From the NCBI GenBank assembly GCA_023248635.1, contig JAHFED010000039.1:1-52387 (forward strand): a stretch of 52,387 bases of DNA. Reading direction: 5' to 3'. The DNA is from Myxococcales bacterium (GTDB lineage: Bacteria > Myxococcota > UBA727 > VGSZ01). Below the pieces are notes generated by a model. It searched no databases, had not been told where the DNA came from, and worked only from the letters and a program-made list of their open reading frames with translations. This document shows positions 9,285-16,854 of the stretch, piece by piece. Every line of letters starts with the position of its first letter. The first letter of the stretch is position 1. The position numbers and the translations under genes were made by a program.

Positions 9285-9536
9285 TCACGCAGGGTCGGGC
9301 TCCTTGGGGACCGGCAGGGGGACGGGATCGTAACCGCCGGGGCGAAAGGGATGGCAGCGACAGATGCGGCGCGTCGCCAACCAACTGCCCTGCCACGGTC
9401 CGTGCAGGCGCAGCGCTTCGAGGGCGTACTCGGAACAGCTCGGTTGGTAGCGGCAGGCGGGCGGCAGCCAGGGGCGCACGAAGCCCTGATAGGCGCGCAC
9501 GCCCATGCTTAGAATTCGGGCGAGCAGGGCGCGCAT
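9285..9536 (-). CDS. yidD: Membrane protein insertion efficiency factor YidD
   Basis: An 83-residue protein that matches YidD closely. It has the amphipathic N-terminus with YQGFVRPWLPPACRYQPSCS, then EYALEALRLHGPWQGSWLATRR, and the Cys/His-containing RCHPFRPGGYDPVP. YidD is a small membrane-associated factor that helps YidC insert inner-membrane proteins. The start is the ATG at 9536, which gives the family's usual length; the frame stays open further upstream but that part does not resemble YidD. In many genomes yidD sits between rnpA and yidC, next to mnmE. Here it stands alone, and mnmE is 29 kb away. Confidence 0.93.
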   Translation of the reverse strand: MRALLARILSMGVRAYQGFVRPWLPPACRYQPSCSEYALEALRLHGPWQGSWLATRRICRCHPFRPGGYDPVPLPVPKEPDPA

Positions 9537-9648
9537 GCCAGGCTGATAGCAACCCGCGGCTCTCGACGTCAGTGGTCTCCTGCTGGCTCCACGTGGAGCC
9601 AGGCGAAGAAAAGTCGATCCGGCGCTGTTGATCGCTGAGGGTTCGATC

Positions 9649-9966
9649 ATGCGGAAGATCTTCCCCCTGATCGAGGTTCGTGATCGCACCACCCTGCTGC
9701 CCGGCGAGGTGCCCAGCCTGCCGGCGCCGCAGCTCGGCCTCGTCATCGATTGCCTCTTCACATTGAGAGGGAATGCTCACGATCGCAGCGCGAGGATCCA
9801 ACTGACGCTCTTGCGCCAGCGGCCAGATTGCGCCTGCCCGTCCTGCGGCGACGACGTCACCCTGGATGGATTTCGCCGCACCCGCACCAGCTATGTCGTT
9901 CGTGATGAATGGAGTTGCAGCGGCTGCGATCAGCGCTTCCTGCTGTGCGAGGAAAACGTCTGCTGA
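9649..9966 (+). CDS. Small zinc-ribbon protein, unknown function
   Basis: This is a 105-residue protein. Two Cys pairs, CPSC and CSGC, about 28 residues apart, fit a zinc ribbon near the C-terminus (about residues 63-95), with short strands between them (FRRTRTSYVVRDEWS). A further Cys precedes the first pair and another is the last residue. The ATG at 9649 has GAGGG seven bases upstream, which decides for it over TTG 9628. It is divergent from yidD, 112 bases away. The zinc-ribbon reading is fairly safe; whether it binds nucleic acid or protein is unknown. Confidence 0.6.
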   Translation: MRKIFPLIEVRDRTTLLPGEVPSLPAPQLGLVIDCLFTLRGNAHDRSARIQLTLLRQRPDCACPSCGDDVTLDGFRRTRTSYVVRDEWSCSGCDQRFLLCEENVC

Positions 9967-10113
9967 GGCTCCCCGGTTCGGCTCAGGGCCCGACGGCGTC
10001 GGCTCAGCCAGACAGGGATGCTCTTTTGCCGAGCAGGCGGCCGAAGTACGGCGTCGCTGAGCTCGCGGTTCAACACGAGCGCCCAGGTTCCTCCGCGTCA
10101 GGATGCCCAGCGC

Positions 10114-11511
10114 ATGAGTCCAGGTCTCGTTCGAACCCTTCGCATTCGCAGCAAGCGACGCCCCGGCGGCCTCGGGACCCTGGCCTCGGCCTTCGGCGAC
10201 GCCGGCGCCTCGCTGGGTGAGATCCAGACGATTCGGATCGGACATAATACTACATTGCGAGATTTTCAGCTTCTTCTGGATGATGAAGACCACCTCGCGG
10301 CCGTGCTCGACGCGATCAAGCCCCTCGAAGGCTGCGAGGTCGTCGAAGTCATCGACACCGTCGAACGCTTGCACCGCGGCGGCAAGATCAGGATGCGTTC
10401 CCGCGTGGCGTTCAGCGGCGTGAGCGATCTCTCCGCAGCCACCCTCCCGGGCATGAAGCAGGTGGCCCAGGCCGTCGCCGACGATCCCAGCCGGGTGACG
10501 CTCTACTCCGCAGTGGCCCGCACCGTCGCCGTCGTCACCGATGGATCGGGCGTGACCGGCTTGAACCAGGTGGAGCCGGCCGCCGCCCTGCCCGTCGTCG
10601 AAGCGAAGTGCGCGCTCTTGGCCCATTTCGCCGGACTCTCGGGCCTGCCCCTGTGCCTCGACATCGACACCGAGGATCGCTTCGTCGAGACCCTGGTGGC
10701 CTTGGCGCCCTCCTATGGAGCCATCGTCGTCGAGAGCGTATCGGCGCCGCGCGGACCGCGGGTGGCGCAGCGGCTGGCCGAACGTCTGCGAATTCCGATC
10801 TTTCACGAAGGGGCTGACGGGCCGGCCATCGTCGGCCTGGCGACCATCATCAACGCAGTCCGTTTCGTAGGCCGCAGCTTCGGCGACGTCGTCATCGGCC
10901 AGATCGGCTTGGGCACAGCCGGGGGCGCCATCGCACGGCTGGTGATGAAGCACCAAGGCAAGCCCGTGCTCGGCGAGGACTTTCACCCCGGTTCCGTGTC
11001 TCGCCACGTGGCCCAGGGCGGCAGGGCCTCGAGCATCGAAGAGATCATGAGCGCCTGCGACGTCGTCGTCATGAACACCGGCGCACCGGGGCTTATCAAG
11101 CCGAGCCAGGTGCGCGAAGGACAGGTCATCCTCGCGCTCTCGGAACCGCGGCCCGAGATCGAGCCCTTCGACGCCCTGCTGGCCGGCGCCGCCTTCGCCG
11201 CCGACGGGCGGGCCATCTCGACGGCGTCCGCCTTCCCCGGCGTGCTGCTGGGCTCCTTGGCGGTGCAGGCGAGCACCATTGACGACGGGATGCGCATCGC
11301 CGCGGCCCTGGCGATGGCCGGGCTTGCCGAAGGACACGACCTGGTGCCAGGCCCTTTACAGCCGGGCATTCACGCCGAGATCGCAGCCGCCGTGGCCCGC
11401 GCCGCCGTGCAAAGAGGCGTGGCCCGCGTCGTCGTCGACAACGCGCTGCTGGTGGCCGCCGTCTTTCAGGAGCTCATCGCCGACGAGCGCTTGCTGCCCC
11501 TGCGCGATTGA
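10114..11511 (+). CDS. Malic-enzyme-like protein with an ACT-like N-terminal domain and altered metal site
   Basis: This 465-residue protein has two parts. Residues 1-85 resemble an ACT domain (GGLGTLASAFGDAGASLGEI, then a paired-strand pattern), a small-molecule sensor often fused to malic enzymes. Residues 90-465 follow malic enzymes of the MaeB type: TVAVVTDGSGVTGL, ALPVVEAKCALLAHFAG (the catalytic Lys is kept), and a Rossmann segment IGQIGLGTAGGAIARLV. Two metal-binding motifs are not kept. The usual GINLED reads AIVVES, and the usual HDDQxGTA reads HEGADGPA. The family decarboxylates malate to pyruvate with NAD(P). Given these changes, the activity here may differ or be lost, leaving a regulatory or other role. 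It is the first gene of the microcompartment-type operon; the vertex gene starts 33 bases after its stop. Confidence 0.75.
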   Translation: MSPGLVRTLRIRSKRRPGGLGTLASAFGDAGASLGEIQTIRIGHNTTLRDFQLLLDDEDHLAAVLDAIKPLEGCEVVEVIDTVERLHRGGKIRMRSRVAFSGVSDLSAATLPGMKQVAQAVADDPSRVTLYSAVARTVAVVTDGSGVTGLNQVEPAAALPVVEAKCALLAHFAGLSGLPLCLDIDTEDRFVETLVALAPSYGAIVVESVSAPRGPRVAQRLAERLRIPIFHEGADGPAIVGLATIINAVRFVGRSFGDVVIGQIGLGTAGGAIARLVMKHQGKPVLGEDFHPGSVSRHVAQGGRASSIEEIMSACDVVVMNTGAPGLIKPSQVREGQVILALSEPRPEIEPFDALLAGAAFAADGRAISTASAFPGVLLGSLAVQASTIDDGMRIAAALAMAGLAEGHDLVPGPLQPGIHAEIAAAVARAAVQRGVARVVVDNALLVAAVFQELIADERLLPLRD

Positions 11512-11544
11512 CGAGTGCGCACGTCGTCGGTGACGATGCCGCCG

Positions 11545-11943
11545 ATGTTGCTCGCCGAAGTCACCGGAACTGTCGTCATGAGCGTGAAGCACAAGGCCTT
11601 CGACGGCGAAAAGCTGCTCTTGGTGCAGCCCCTCGATGAGCACGGCAAGCACGCGGGCTCCGCCGTCGTCGCCATCGACCGGGCCCAGGCCGGCGTCGGC
11701 GATCGGGTGTTGGTCTTGCGCGAAGGCAGCGGCATCCGCCAGATCGTCGGGCGCGATCAGGGCGTCGTCGTCGCCGAAGCCGTGAAGATGGACTGGCCGG
11801 TGCGCTCGATGATCGTGGGTATCGTCGATCGCGTCGACGTCCCGGTGCTCATTGGTTCAGGCTCTGGCGCGCCTGACGGGTTCCTTGCTTCAGGCCGGGT
11901 GGCTTCGGGCGTTGGCGTGGCCACAACGCGGCGGGCCCGTTGA
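11545..11943 (+). CDS. Bacterial microcompartment vertex (BMC-P) protein, EutN/CcmL family
   Basis: This protein matches the EutN/CcmL family. It begins MLLAEVTGTVVMSVKH, as these do, then KLLLVQPLD, AVVAIDRAQAGVGDRVLVL, GSGIRQ and the closing MIVGIVDRVDV. The family forms pentamers that cap the corners of protein-shelled microcompartments. The core is about 100 residues; here about 33 more Gly/Ala/Arg-rich residues follow and look disordered. ATG 11545 places the first strand correctly; ATG 11536 would add three residues. The stop overlaps the aldolase start (TGATG), so the two products should be made together. No hexamer (BMC-H) or tandem (BMC-T) shell gene is present in the window, so a complete shell would need genes elsewhere. 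Confidence 0.9.
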   Translation: MLLAEVTGTVVMSVKHKAFDGEKLLLVQPLDEHGKHAGSAVVAIDRAQAGVGDRVLVLREGSGIRQIVGRDQGVVVAEAVKMDWPVRSMIVGIVDRVDVPVLIGSGSGAPDGFLASGRVASGVGVATTRRAR

Positions 11944-12605
11944 TGGGACTGCAACAAGAGGTCGCGGTCTTCGCCCGCCAGCTGCATGCCGCCGGCTGGG
12001 TGGCCAACCACGATGGCAACGTCTCAGCCCGCGCCAACGACCTCAAGCGCTTCTTCGCCACGCCGACGGCGGCCTCCAAGCGTCTCATCGATGCCGACGA
12101 CGTCATCACCGTCGACCTCGCCGGCAAGATGTTGGCGGGCCGCAAGAAGCTCTTTGGTGAGTGGCACCTGCACGCCGCCTGCTACGCCGCCCGCAGCGAC
12201 GTCGGCGCCGTCGTGCATGCTCATCCAGCCCATGCCACCGCCATCGGCTTGGCGCGTCGATCGCTGGGTGTGCCGGCCTTGCCCGAGATGCTCGTCTCGC
12301 TGGGCAAGAGCATCCCGACCCTCGAGTACGCCCCGCCCAAGAGCGCCCCCCAGGACGCAGCGCTGAAGCAAGCCCTCACCAACGGCGATGCCGACGTCGT
12401 CTTGCTGGCCGGCAATGGTGTGGTGGCTGTGGGGGTCGATCTCGAACAAGCCTTTCTGCGTCTCGAGCTCGTCGAGCACTACAGCCGGATGTGGCTCGCG
12501 GCTCTTCCCCTCGGCGGCGTCACCGCCCTGCCGGAGGCCGACGTGCAGAAGCTGCTCGACGCCCGCACCAAGGCGGGGCTGGGCCTGGCGGCTCGACGTG
12601 GCTGA
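11943..12605 (+). CDS. Class II aldolase/adducin family protein lacking the third zinc His
   Basis: A 220-residue protein of the class II aldolase family, as in L-fuculose-phosphate aldolase. The phosphate-binding GNVSAR is near residue 25. The zinc site begins with GEWHLH (catalytic Glu) and VVHAHPAHATA (two His). The third ligand normally lies in an HHG or NHG motif. Here the segment reads LLAGNGVVAVG, with Asn where the His should be. The family splits phosphorylated deoxy-sugars into dihydroxyacetone phosphate and an aldehyde, a typical use of microcompartments that handle fucose or rhamnose. Coupling with the vertex gene by TGATG supports that setting. The Asn change could reduce zinc binding or shift the reaction. 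Confidence 0.85.
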   Translation: MGLQQEVAVFARQLHAAGWVANHDGNVSARANDLKRFFATPTAASKRLIDADDVITVDLAGKMLAGRKKLFGEWHLHAACYAARSDVGAVVHAHPAHATAIGLARRSLGVPALPEMLVSLGKSIPTLEYAPPKSAPQDAALKQALTNGDADVVLLAGNGVVAVGVDLEQAFLRLELVEHYSRMWLAALPLGGVTALPEADVQKLLDARTKAGLGLAARRG

Positions 12606-13089
12606 GCGTGTCTCCCTGGCCCTGGTGCTCCTGCTGTGCAGCTGCGCCCCCGGCGTTGGCGAGGGCGAGGGCGAAGGCGAGGGCGACGAAGGGGAGGGCG
12701 AACCAGCCTGCGAGCTCGGATCCTTGCTGGCCACATCGACGACGCTGGACCTTTCCGTCTGCCTCGATGTCGCCTCGGCACCCAGCGAGACCGATCTCGG
12801 CTTCCACTTCGCCGTCGGCGACGCCTTCGACCTCATCATGACGCCCTTTCAGGAAGTGGCGACGACGCCGGCGACCCTCGACGCCAGCAACTCGAGCTCC
12901 TTTGGTTTCTTCGTCGACGCCGGCCTGCGCTGGAACGTCGCCACCGGCGGCATCGGCGGCGTGCCCCAGGGCCAAGCCGCGCTCAGCATCGACAGCCTCG
13001 ACGACCTCGAGGGAGGCGTCGACGCCGTCGCTGTCCCCGACAGCGACAACGACAGTCTCGACAGCGTCTTTCTCACGCTGCGGTTTTAG
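12598..13089 (+). CDS. Small lipoprotein with a Gly-Glu repeat linker
   Basis: This is a 163-residue protein. The GTG start at 12598 lies inside the aldolase gene (8-base overlap), so it ends the operon. The signal sequence runs to LVLLLCSC, a fair lipobox. Directly after comes GEGEGEGEGDEGEGE, a flexible acidic linker of the kind seen in myxobacterial and Bradymonadales lipoproteins. The rest is Asp/Ser/Leu-rich, with short strands and a Ca-like DSDNDSLDS stretch near the end. I do not recognise the domain. Its stop overlaps the stop of the convergent kamA-like gene by three bases. A link to the microcompartment is not evident, since the protein should sit in the outer membrane. Confidence 0.75.
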   Translation: MAERVSLALVLLLCSCAPGVGEGEGEGEGDEGEGEPACELGSLLATSTTLDLSVCLDVASAPSETDLGFHFAVGDAFDLIMTPFQEVATTPATLDASNSSSFGFFVDAGLRWNVATGGIGGVPQGQAALSIDSLDDLEGGVDAVAVPDSDNDSLDSVFLTLRF

Positions 13090-14522
13090 ATCGCCTTCGC
13101 CTTCGCCGCCGCCAAGGCGTCGTCGACCATCTGGGTGCGCCTCGCTGGAACCTGCCAATCCGCCTGCGCCGACGACGACAACGACGAAATGGGATCGAAG
13201 GTCGCAAAGAACTCATCCTTGCGAACGCTGGGAGCCGTATACACTGAAATGCCGGTTTCGGTGTCGTAATGCTCATAGCTGTGCATGTCACGCTTGCCGC
13301 CGCCGCCGGGGGCGTCGACGACGAACATCGGCGTATTGAAGCCCGCCGTGCTCCCCCGTACGCGCTTTTCGACCTGGATGCCCGTCGCGACACTGGTGCG
13401 CAGGTCTTCGGTGCCTTTTACCAGATCATGAATGTAGACATAATATGGGTGTACGTTGACCCACGATAGCTTCTTCACCAGCCTGACCATGGTCTCGGCG
13501 CTGTCGTTGACGCCGCGCTGGAACACGCTCTGGTTGCGCACGGTGATGCCACGCTCGAAGAGCATGTTGCAGGCGCGCCGGGTGATATCGGTGATTTCGT
13601 TCGGGTGGTTGAAGTGCGTATGAATCACGACTTCTTTATGTATCTTTCGACCCTTGTCGACGATCTCGGTAATCGCATCGAGCCAGGGAGCATCGGTCAG
13701 AATCTTCATCGGTTGGATCGCGATGCCCTTGGTCGCAAAGCGAAAGCGCCGGATGTGGGGCATGGCAAGCAGCTTGTCGCCAATCGCGCGGATCTGGTCC
13801 GCCCGCAAGCGGTAGGTGTCGCCGCCGGAGATGACGACGTCTTCGATTTCCGGTCTTTCTGACAAGTATTGGATCGCGCGATCCCAGCGTTCATCTGTCG
13901 CCTTCAATGATACTTTTTCAACCAAATCGGTATCCAATCCGACGGCGTAGCTGCGGGTGCAGAACCTGCAGTACACGGGACAGGTGTCGAGCACGAGAAA
14001 GAGCGCCTTGTCGGGATAGCGGTGGGTCAGGCCGGGCACCGGGGCGTCGCTTTGCTCGTGCAGCGAATCGAGCGTGAGCATCGGGTGATCGGGCTCGAGC
14101 TGGCTCTTGACGGGGAGAAACTGTCGGCGAATGGGATCTTCGTAGGGCTTGTGCCAATCGATCAGGGCCAGCAGATAGGGCGAAATGCGCACGGCCATCG
14201 GAGCCGCGCCGAAGCCGCCTTCGACGTCTTTGATGAACTCGGGGGCCGCCAGATCGCGCACGGTGGCGACCAGCTTCTCGACATTGGTGATCGCGTTCTT
14301 CTCTTGCCAGATGTGCGAGAGAAAAGTGGCTTCGTCGACGTCCTTCCAGGCCGGGATGGCCTGCCACCACGGACCGTCTTTGAGCTGCCGCCAGGCCAGT
14401 GACGCCGGGTCGACGGCGGCCTTCAGGTGAACGATGGGCTCCAGCCCCGCGGGGACGATGGCCAGCGGCTTCTGTGGCGTACTTTGGGCGTTGGACGACG
14501 TCGAAATTGGCTCGGTGGCCAT
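13086..14522 (-). CDS. kamA: Lysine 2,3-aminomutase family radical SAM enzyme (KamA-like)
   Basis: A 478-residue radical SAM enzyme. The iron-sulfur motif CPVYCRFCTRS (CxxxCxxC) lies near residue 175. It is followed by VISGGD, HTHFNHPNEIT, NQSVFQRGVND, YVYIHDLVKGTEDLRT and FVVDAPGGGGKR. The Asp in IHDL and the Asp in FVVDAPGGGG match the two that bind the lysine amino group in KamA, which favours lysine over glutamate as substrate. The enzyme moves the alpha-amino group of L-lysine to give beta-lysine, using PLP, SAM and a 4Fe-4S cluster. Beta-lysine serves as an osmolyte precursor, an antibiotic precursor or an EF-P modifier. The start at 14522 has GAGG seven bases upstream. Stretches near 13610-13640 and 13860-13925 are richer in AT than the neighbours. 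Confidence 0.88.
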   Translation of the reverse strand: MATEPISTSSNAQSTPQKPLAIVPAGLEPIVHLKAAVDPASLAWRQLKDGPWWQAIPAWKDVDEATFLSHIWQEKNAITNVEKLVATVRDLAAPEFIKDVEGGFGAAPMAVRISPYLLALIDWHKPYEDPIRRQFLPVKSQLEPDHPMLTLDSLHEQSDAPVPGLTHRYPDKALFLVLDTCPVYCRFCTRSYAVGLDTDLVEKVSLKATDERWDRAIQYLSERPEIEDVVISGGDTYRLRADQIRAIGDKLLAMPHIRRFRFATKGIAIQPMKILTDAPWLDAITEIVDKGRKIHKEVVIHTHFNHPNEITDITRRACNMLFERGITVRNQSVFQRGVNDSAETMVRLVKKLSWVNVHPYYVYIHDLVKGTEDLRTSVATGIQVEKRVRGSTAGFNTPMFVVDAPGGGGKRDMHSYEHYDTETGISVYTAPSVRKDEFFATFDPISSLSSSAQADWQVPARRTQMVDDALAAAKAKAI

Positions 14523-14739
14523 GGCGGTACCTCGGGCGTGCAGGATGTCGGGAGCTGGGTGCAGGTGCGCGGTGCGGCCGGCCCGTCGACAAACGGGCTC
14601 AGCGCGACGCTACGTCGGGACAGTGAAAGACGACGCCTTTGAACCACATGGGCGCATGGTAGCTGCCGCAGACGGCCTGCTCAAGGAGTGCTGCCGGAAA
14701 CCCGCTTGCGCCTTCCGTGTCGCCAGCAACACTCCGCCC

Positions 14740-15327
14740 ATGCGCGTTTTCATCCTCTCGAGCTTCGTCGCTGTCCTCCTGCCTGCTCTCAGCGCTTGTC
14801 CCGCCGGAGGCGGAGGCACGGGTGAAGGAGAGGGCGAGGTCGACATCGTCGATGGCGGCGTCGGCGAAGGTGAAGGTGAAGGCGAAGGTGAAGGCGAAGG
14901 CGAAGGCGAAGGCGAAGGTGAGGGGGAAGGCGAAATCCAGGGCGAGGAGTACACGACCGGCGTCGCCGAAGACGGTGTGGTCTGCGCTGCGGCCACCTGC
15001 ACCGACGCCACTCCTTCGTGCTGCATTGGCTTTGCCGGCACCACCTGCGGCGCAACTGGAAGCTGTGCGGCCGCCTTGGCCGTCGAAGCTGGCTGCGATG
15101 GACCCGAGGACTGCGACGTCGGCTCCGAGTGCTGCTTCGCGAACTTCCAGACCAGCTGCGTCGCCGAGGGAAGCTGCCGCGCCAATGGCAGCGAGATCTG
15201 CGTGAGCGGCGCCGACTGCGAGGCGGCCACCGAGACCTGCTGCGGCTCCGACCAACTGGCCCAGTTTGGCGTCGACGCCGGCATCTGCCTCCCCAATGAA
15301 GATCAATGCACGGGCACTGCGCCCTGA
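14740..15327 (+). CDS. Cys-rich lipoprotein with a long Gly-Glu repeat
   Basis: A 195-residue protein with a signal sequence ending VLLPALSAC, a good lipobox. After a short Gly-rich stretch there is a long run of Gly-Glu pairs (about residues 41-67), coded by a GGNGAA hexanucleotide repeat at about 14863-14935. The rest holds three similar Cys modules, for example CDGPEDCDVGSECC and CVSGADCEAATETCC, each close to C-x4-DC-x6-CC-...-C. Such modules are held by disulfides and act in binding outside the cell. The gene is preceded by the divergent kamA-like gene, 217 bases away. The function is unknown. Confidence 0.8.
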   Translation: MRVFILSSFVAVLLPALSACPAGGGGTGEGEGEVDIVDGGVGEGEGEGEGEGEGEGEGEGEGEGEIQGEEYTTGVAEDGVVCAAATCTDATPSCCIGFAGTTCGATGSCAAALAVEAGCDGPEDCDVGSECCFANFQTSCVAEGSCRANGSEICVSGADCEAATETCCGSDQLAQFGVDAGICLPNEDQCTGTAP

Positions 15328-15421
15328 GCTGAAAATCCCCACTGGGGAGATCTTGCGCGCGGCACCCTTGCGCGTCCAAGCGCACAACGCAGCGACGCCG
15401 ATCCCTGCCGCGTCGGTCACT

Positions 15422-15454
15422 TCTCGCTGACGCGGCGGCGGGCCGTCACAGAGA
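15422..15454 (+). repeat. 33-bp intergenic motif, copy 1
   Basis: The motif follows the pattern TCTCGC-GACGCGG-GCGGGC-GTCACAGA. The same string with a few changes stands at 22976-23008 and, inverted, at 34950-34982. All three copies are in intergenic DNA. This one is 95 bases after the Cys-rich lipoprotein and 81 before the next start. The remainder of 15328-15534 shows only a short TCCCC-ACT-GGGGA hairpin at 15336-15348. Confidence 0.7.
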
Positions 15455-15534
15455 AGCGATCCGCGCATCGCCGCGCAGGGCACAGACATTGAACCCGCCC
15501 GCGGCGACGACGACGTCGCTGCGGGGGTGGTGCC

Positions 15535-16854
15535 ATGAGCGTCAGCGAAACCTTGTTCGTGGACGTGGTGGAGACCGAAGAGGGCTTCGATCAGCTGCGC
15601 TCCGAGTGGGATCGGCTGTTCCTGCGGGGCGGGCGGTCGGTGTTTCAGTCCTTCGAGTGGCAGCGCGCTTGGTGGCGACACTTCGGCGAAGGCTGCGTCG
15701 ATCGGCGGCTGCACCTCGCGGTGGTCCGATCGGCCGGCGACGACATCGTCGGCTTCGCGCCCTGCTTCATCCAGCGGGTGAAGGCCTTCGGCGTCGTCGC
15801 TGTGCAGCGGCTCGCTTTCTTGGGGCGGTGCATCTCGGACTACCTCGACGTCGTCGCCGCCGACGAACAGCGGGTCGCTGTGGCCCAGGCCTTCGCTCGT
15901 CACATCGTCGACAATGCCGCAACTTTCGACGTCTGCGTGCTCGAGGACATGAGCGCGCGCTCCTCCACGGCCAACGCGCTGCGCGACGAGCTCAGCAGCC
16001 TTGGCGTGCAGTCGGCGCTGTTCACCAACGCTCGCTGCCCGCGCGCCCCGCTCAAACACCGCTGGGAGGACACGCTGGCGTCGCTCAAGGCCGAACACCG
16101 GCGGGACATCAAGCTGCGCCGTCGCACTTTCGAGAAGCGCTGTGCCTTCGAGCTCGAGATCGCTGGTGGCGCCACTGCCATCGACGCCGACATCGAACAC
16201 GTCCTTGCCTTGCACCGCGAGCGCTCGACGACGACGGCGCGCACACGGACCCTTGACGCCGACACTGTGGAGCGCTTTCACCGCGAAGTGGCGCGGGACC
16301 TGGCGGCGCGGGGTTGGACCTTCCTCGCCTTCTTGCGGGTCCGGGGTCGGCGCATCGCCGTGCTTTACGGCTTCTGCTTCAACAACGAGCTCGCGGTCTA
16401 TCTGGCGGGTGCCCACAATGCGGGCGAGCTCCGACAGCTCTCACCCGGGCGCGTCCTCACGAGCCTGGTGATGGAGCACGCCGTGGGCTGCTCGCTTTCA
16501 GCAGTCGACTTCATGCGCGGAAGCGAGCCCTACAAATACGAGTTGGGCGGCGTCGACGTCGACAACCGCACCCTGGTCGTGCCGGGGGCCCGATCGCGCT
16601 TCTCCGCCGACAAACACCGGGCGACGCTGGTCAGTGAGTCTTTGTCGTGTCGCGTCGCGGAAGAACGTGGTCTCTGGTCCCAGGCCACCGCCGGCGCCCG
16701 GGCGCTCTCGGTCCGATCGGCGATGCACCTCCAAGATCGCATCGGCGTCCTCTACCGCGACGGCCTGGCAACGCTCCGCCAAGGGCCCCAAGGCGACGTC
16801 GGCTCGGTCCGCAACGGGAGCGTCTTCAGCCCCGCGCCTGCAACAAGTCGGTGA
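15535..16854 (+). CDS. FemAB/BcsL-like GNAT-fold acetyl- or aminoacyltransferase
   Basis: This 439-residue protein fits the GNAT family branch often labelled CelD/BcsL or FemAB-like. The N-terminal part has SVFQSFEWQRAWWRHFGEG, the usual signature of this branch, followed by VVRSAGDDIVGFAPC. The C-terminal half has RGWTFLAFLRVRGRRIAVLYGF and, near residue 330, VDFMRGSEPYKYELG, the conserved lysine/tyrosine motif of the second GNAT domain. These proteins transfer acyl groups during cell-envelope or polysaccharide synthesis; the acceptor here is not evident. The end overlaps the convergent HD-GYP gene by 29 bases. A GGTGG stretch lies close upstream of the start, but the ribosome site is weak. 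Confidence 0.75.
   Translation: MSVSETLFVDVVETEEGFDQLRSEWDRLFLRGGRSVFQSFEWQRAWWRHFGEGCVDRRLHLAVVRSAGDDIVGFAPCFIQRVKAFGVVAVQRLAFLGRCISDYLDVVAADEQRVAVAQAFARHIVDNAATFDVCVLEDMSARSSTANALRDELSSLGVQSALFTNARCPRAPLKHRWEDTLASLKAEHRRDIKLRRRTFEKRCAFELEIAGGATAIDADIEHVLALHRERSTTTARTRTLDADTVERFHREVARDLAARGWTFLAFLRVRGRRIAVLYGFCFNNELAVYLAGAHNAGELRQLSPGRVLTSLVMEHAVGCSLSAVDFMRGSEPYKYELGGVDVDNRTLVVPGARSRFSADKHRATLVSESLSCRVAEERGLWSQATAGARALSVRSAMHLQDRIGVLYRDGLATLRQGPQGDVGSVRNGSVFSPAPATSR

Noticed and set aside
9285-9761. Longer yidD product starting upstream of 9536
   Set aside because: The extra residues do not resemble YidD, and the family length fits the ATG at 9536; the upstream part also overlaps the start of the divergent zinc-ribbon gene.
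9229-11337. Long minus-strand open frame across yidD and the malic-enzyme-like gene
   Set aside because: No motif; the plus-strand malic-like frame has clear family motifs, and the true yidD frame ends within it.
13600-13940. KamA-like gene as a recent foreign acquisition because of AT-richer stretches
   Set aside because: The richer parts are short, and the rest of the gene has the local codon habit.
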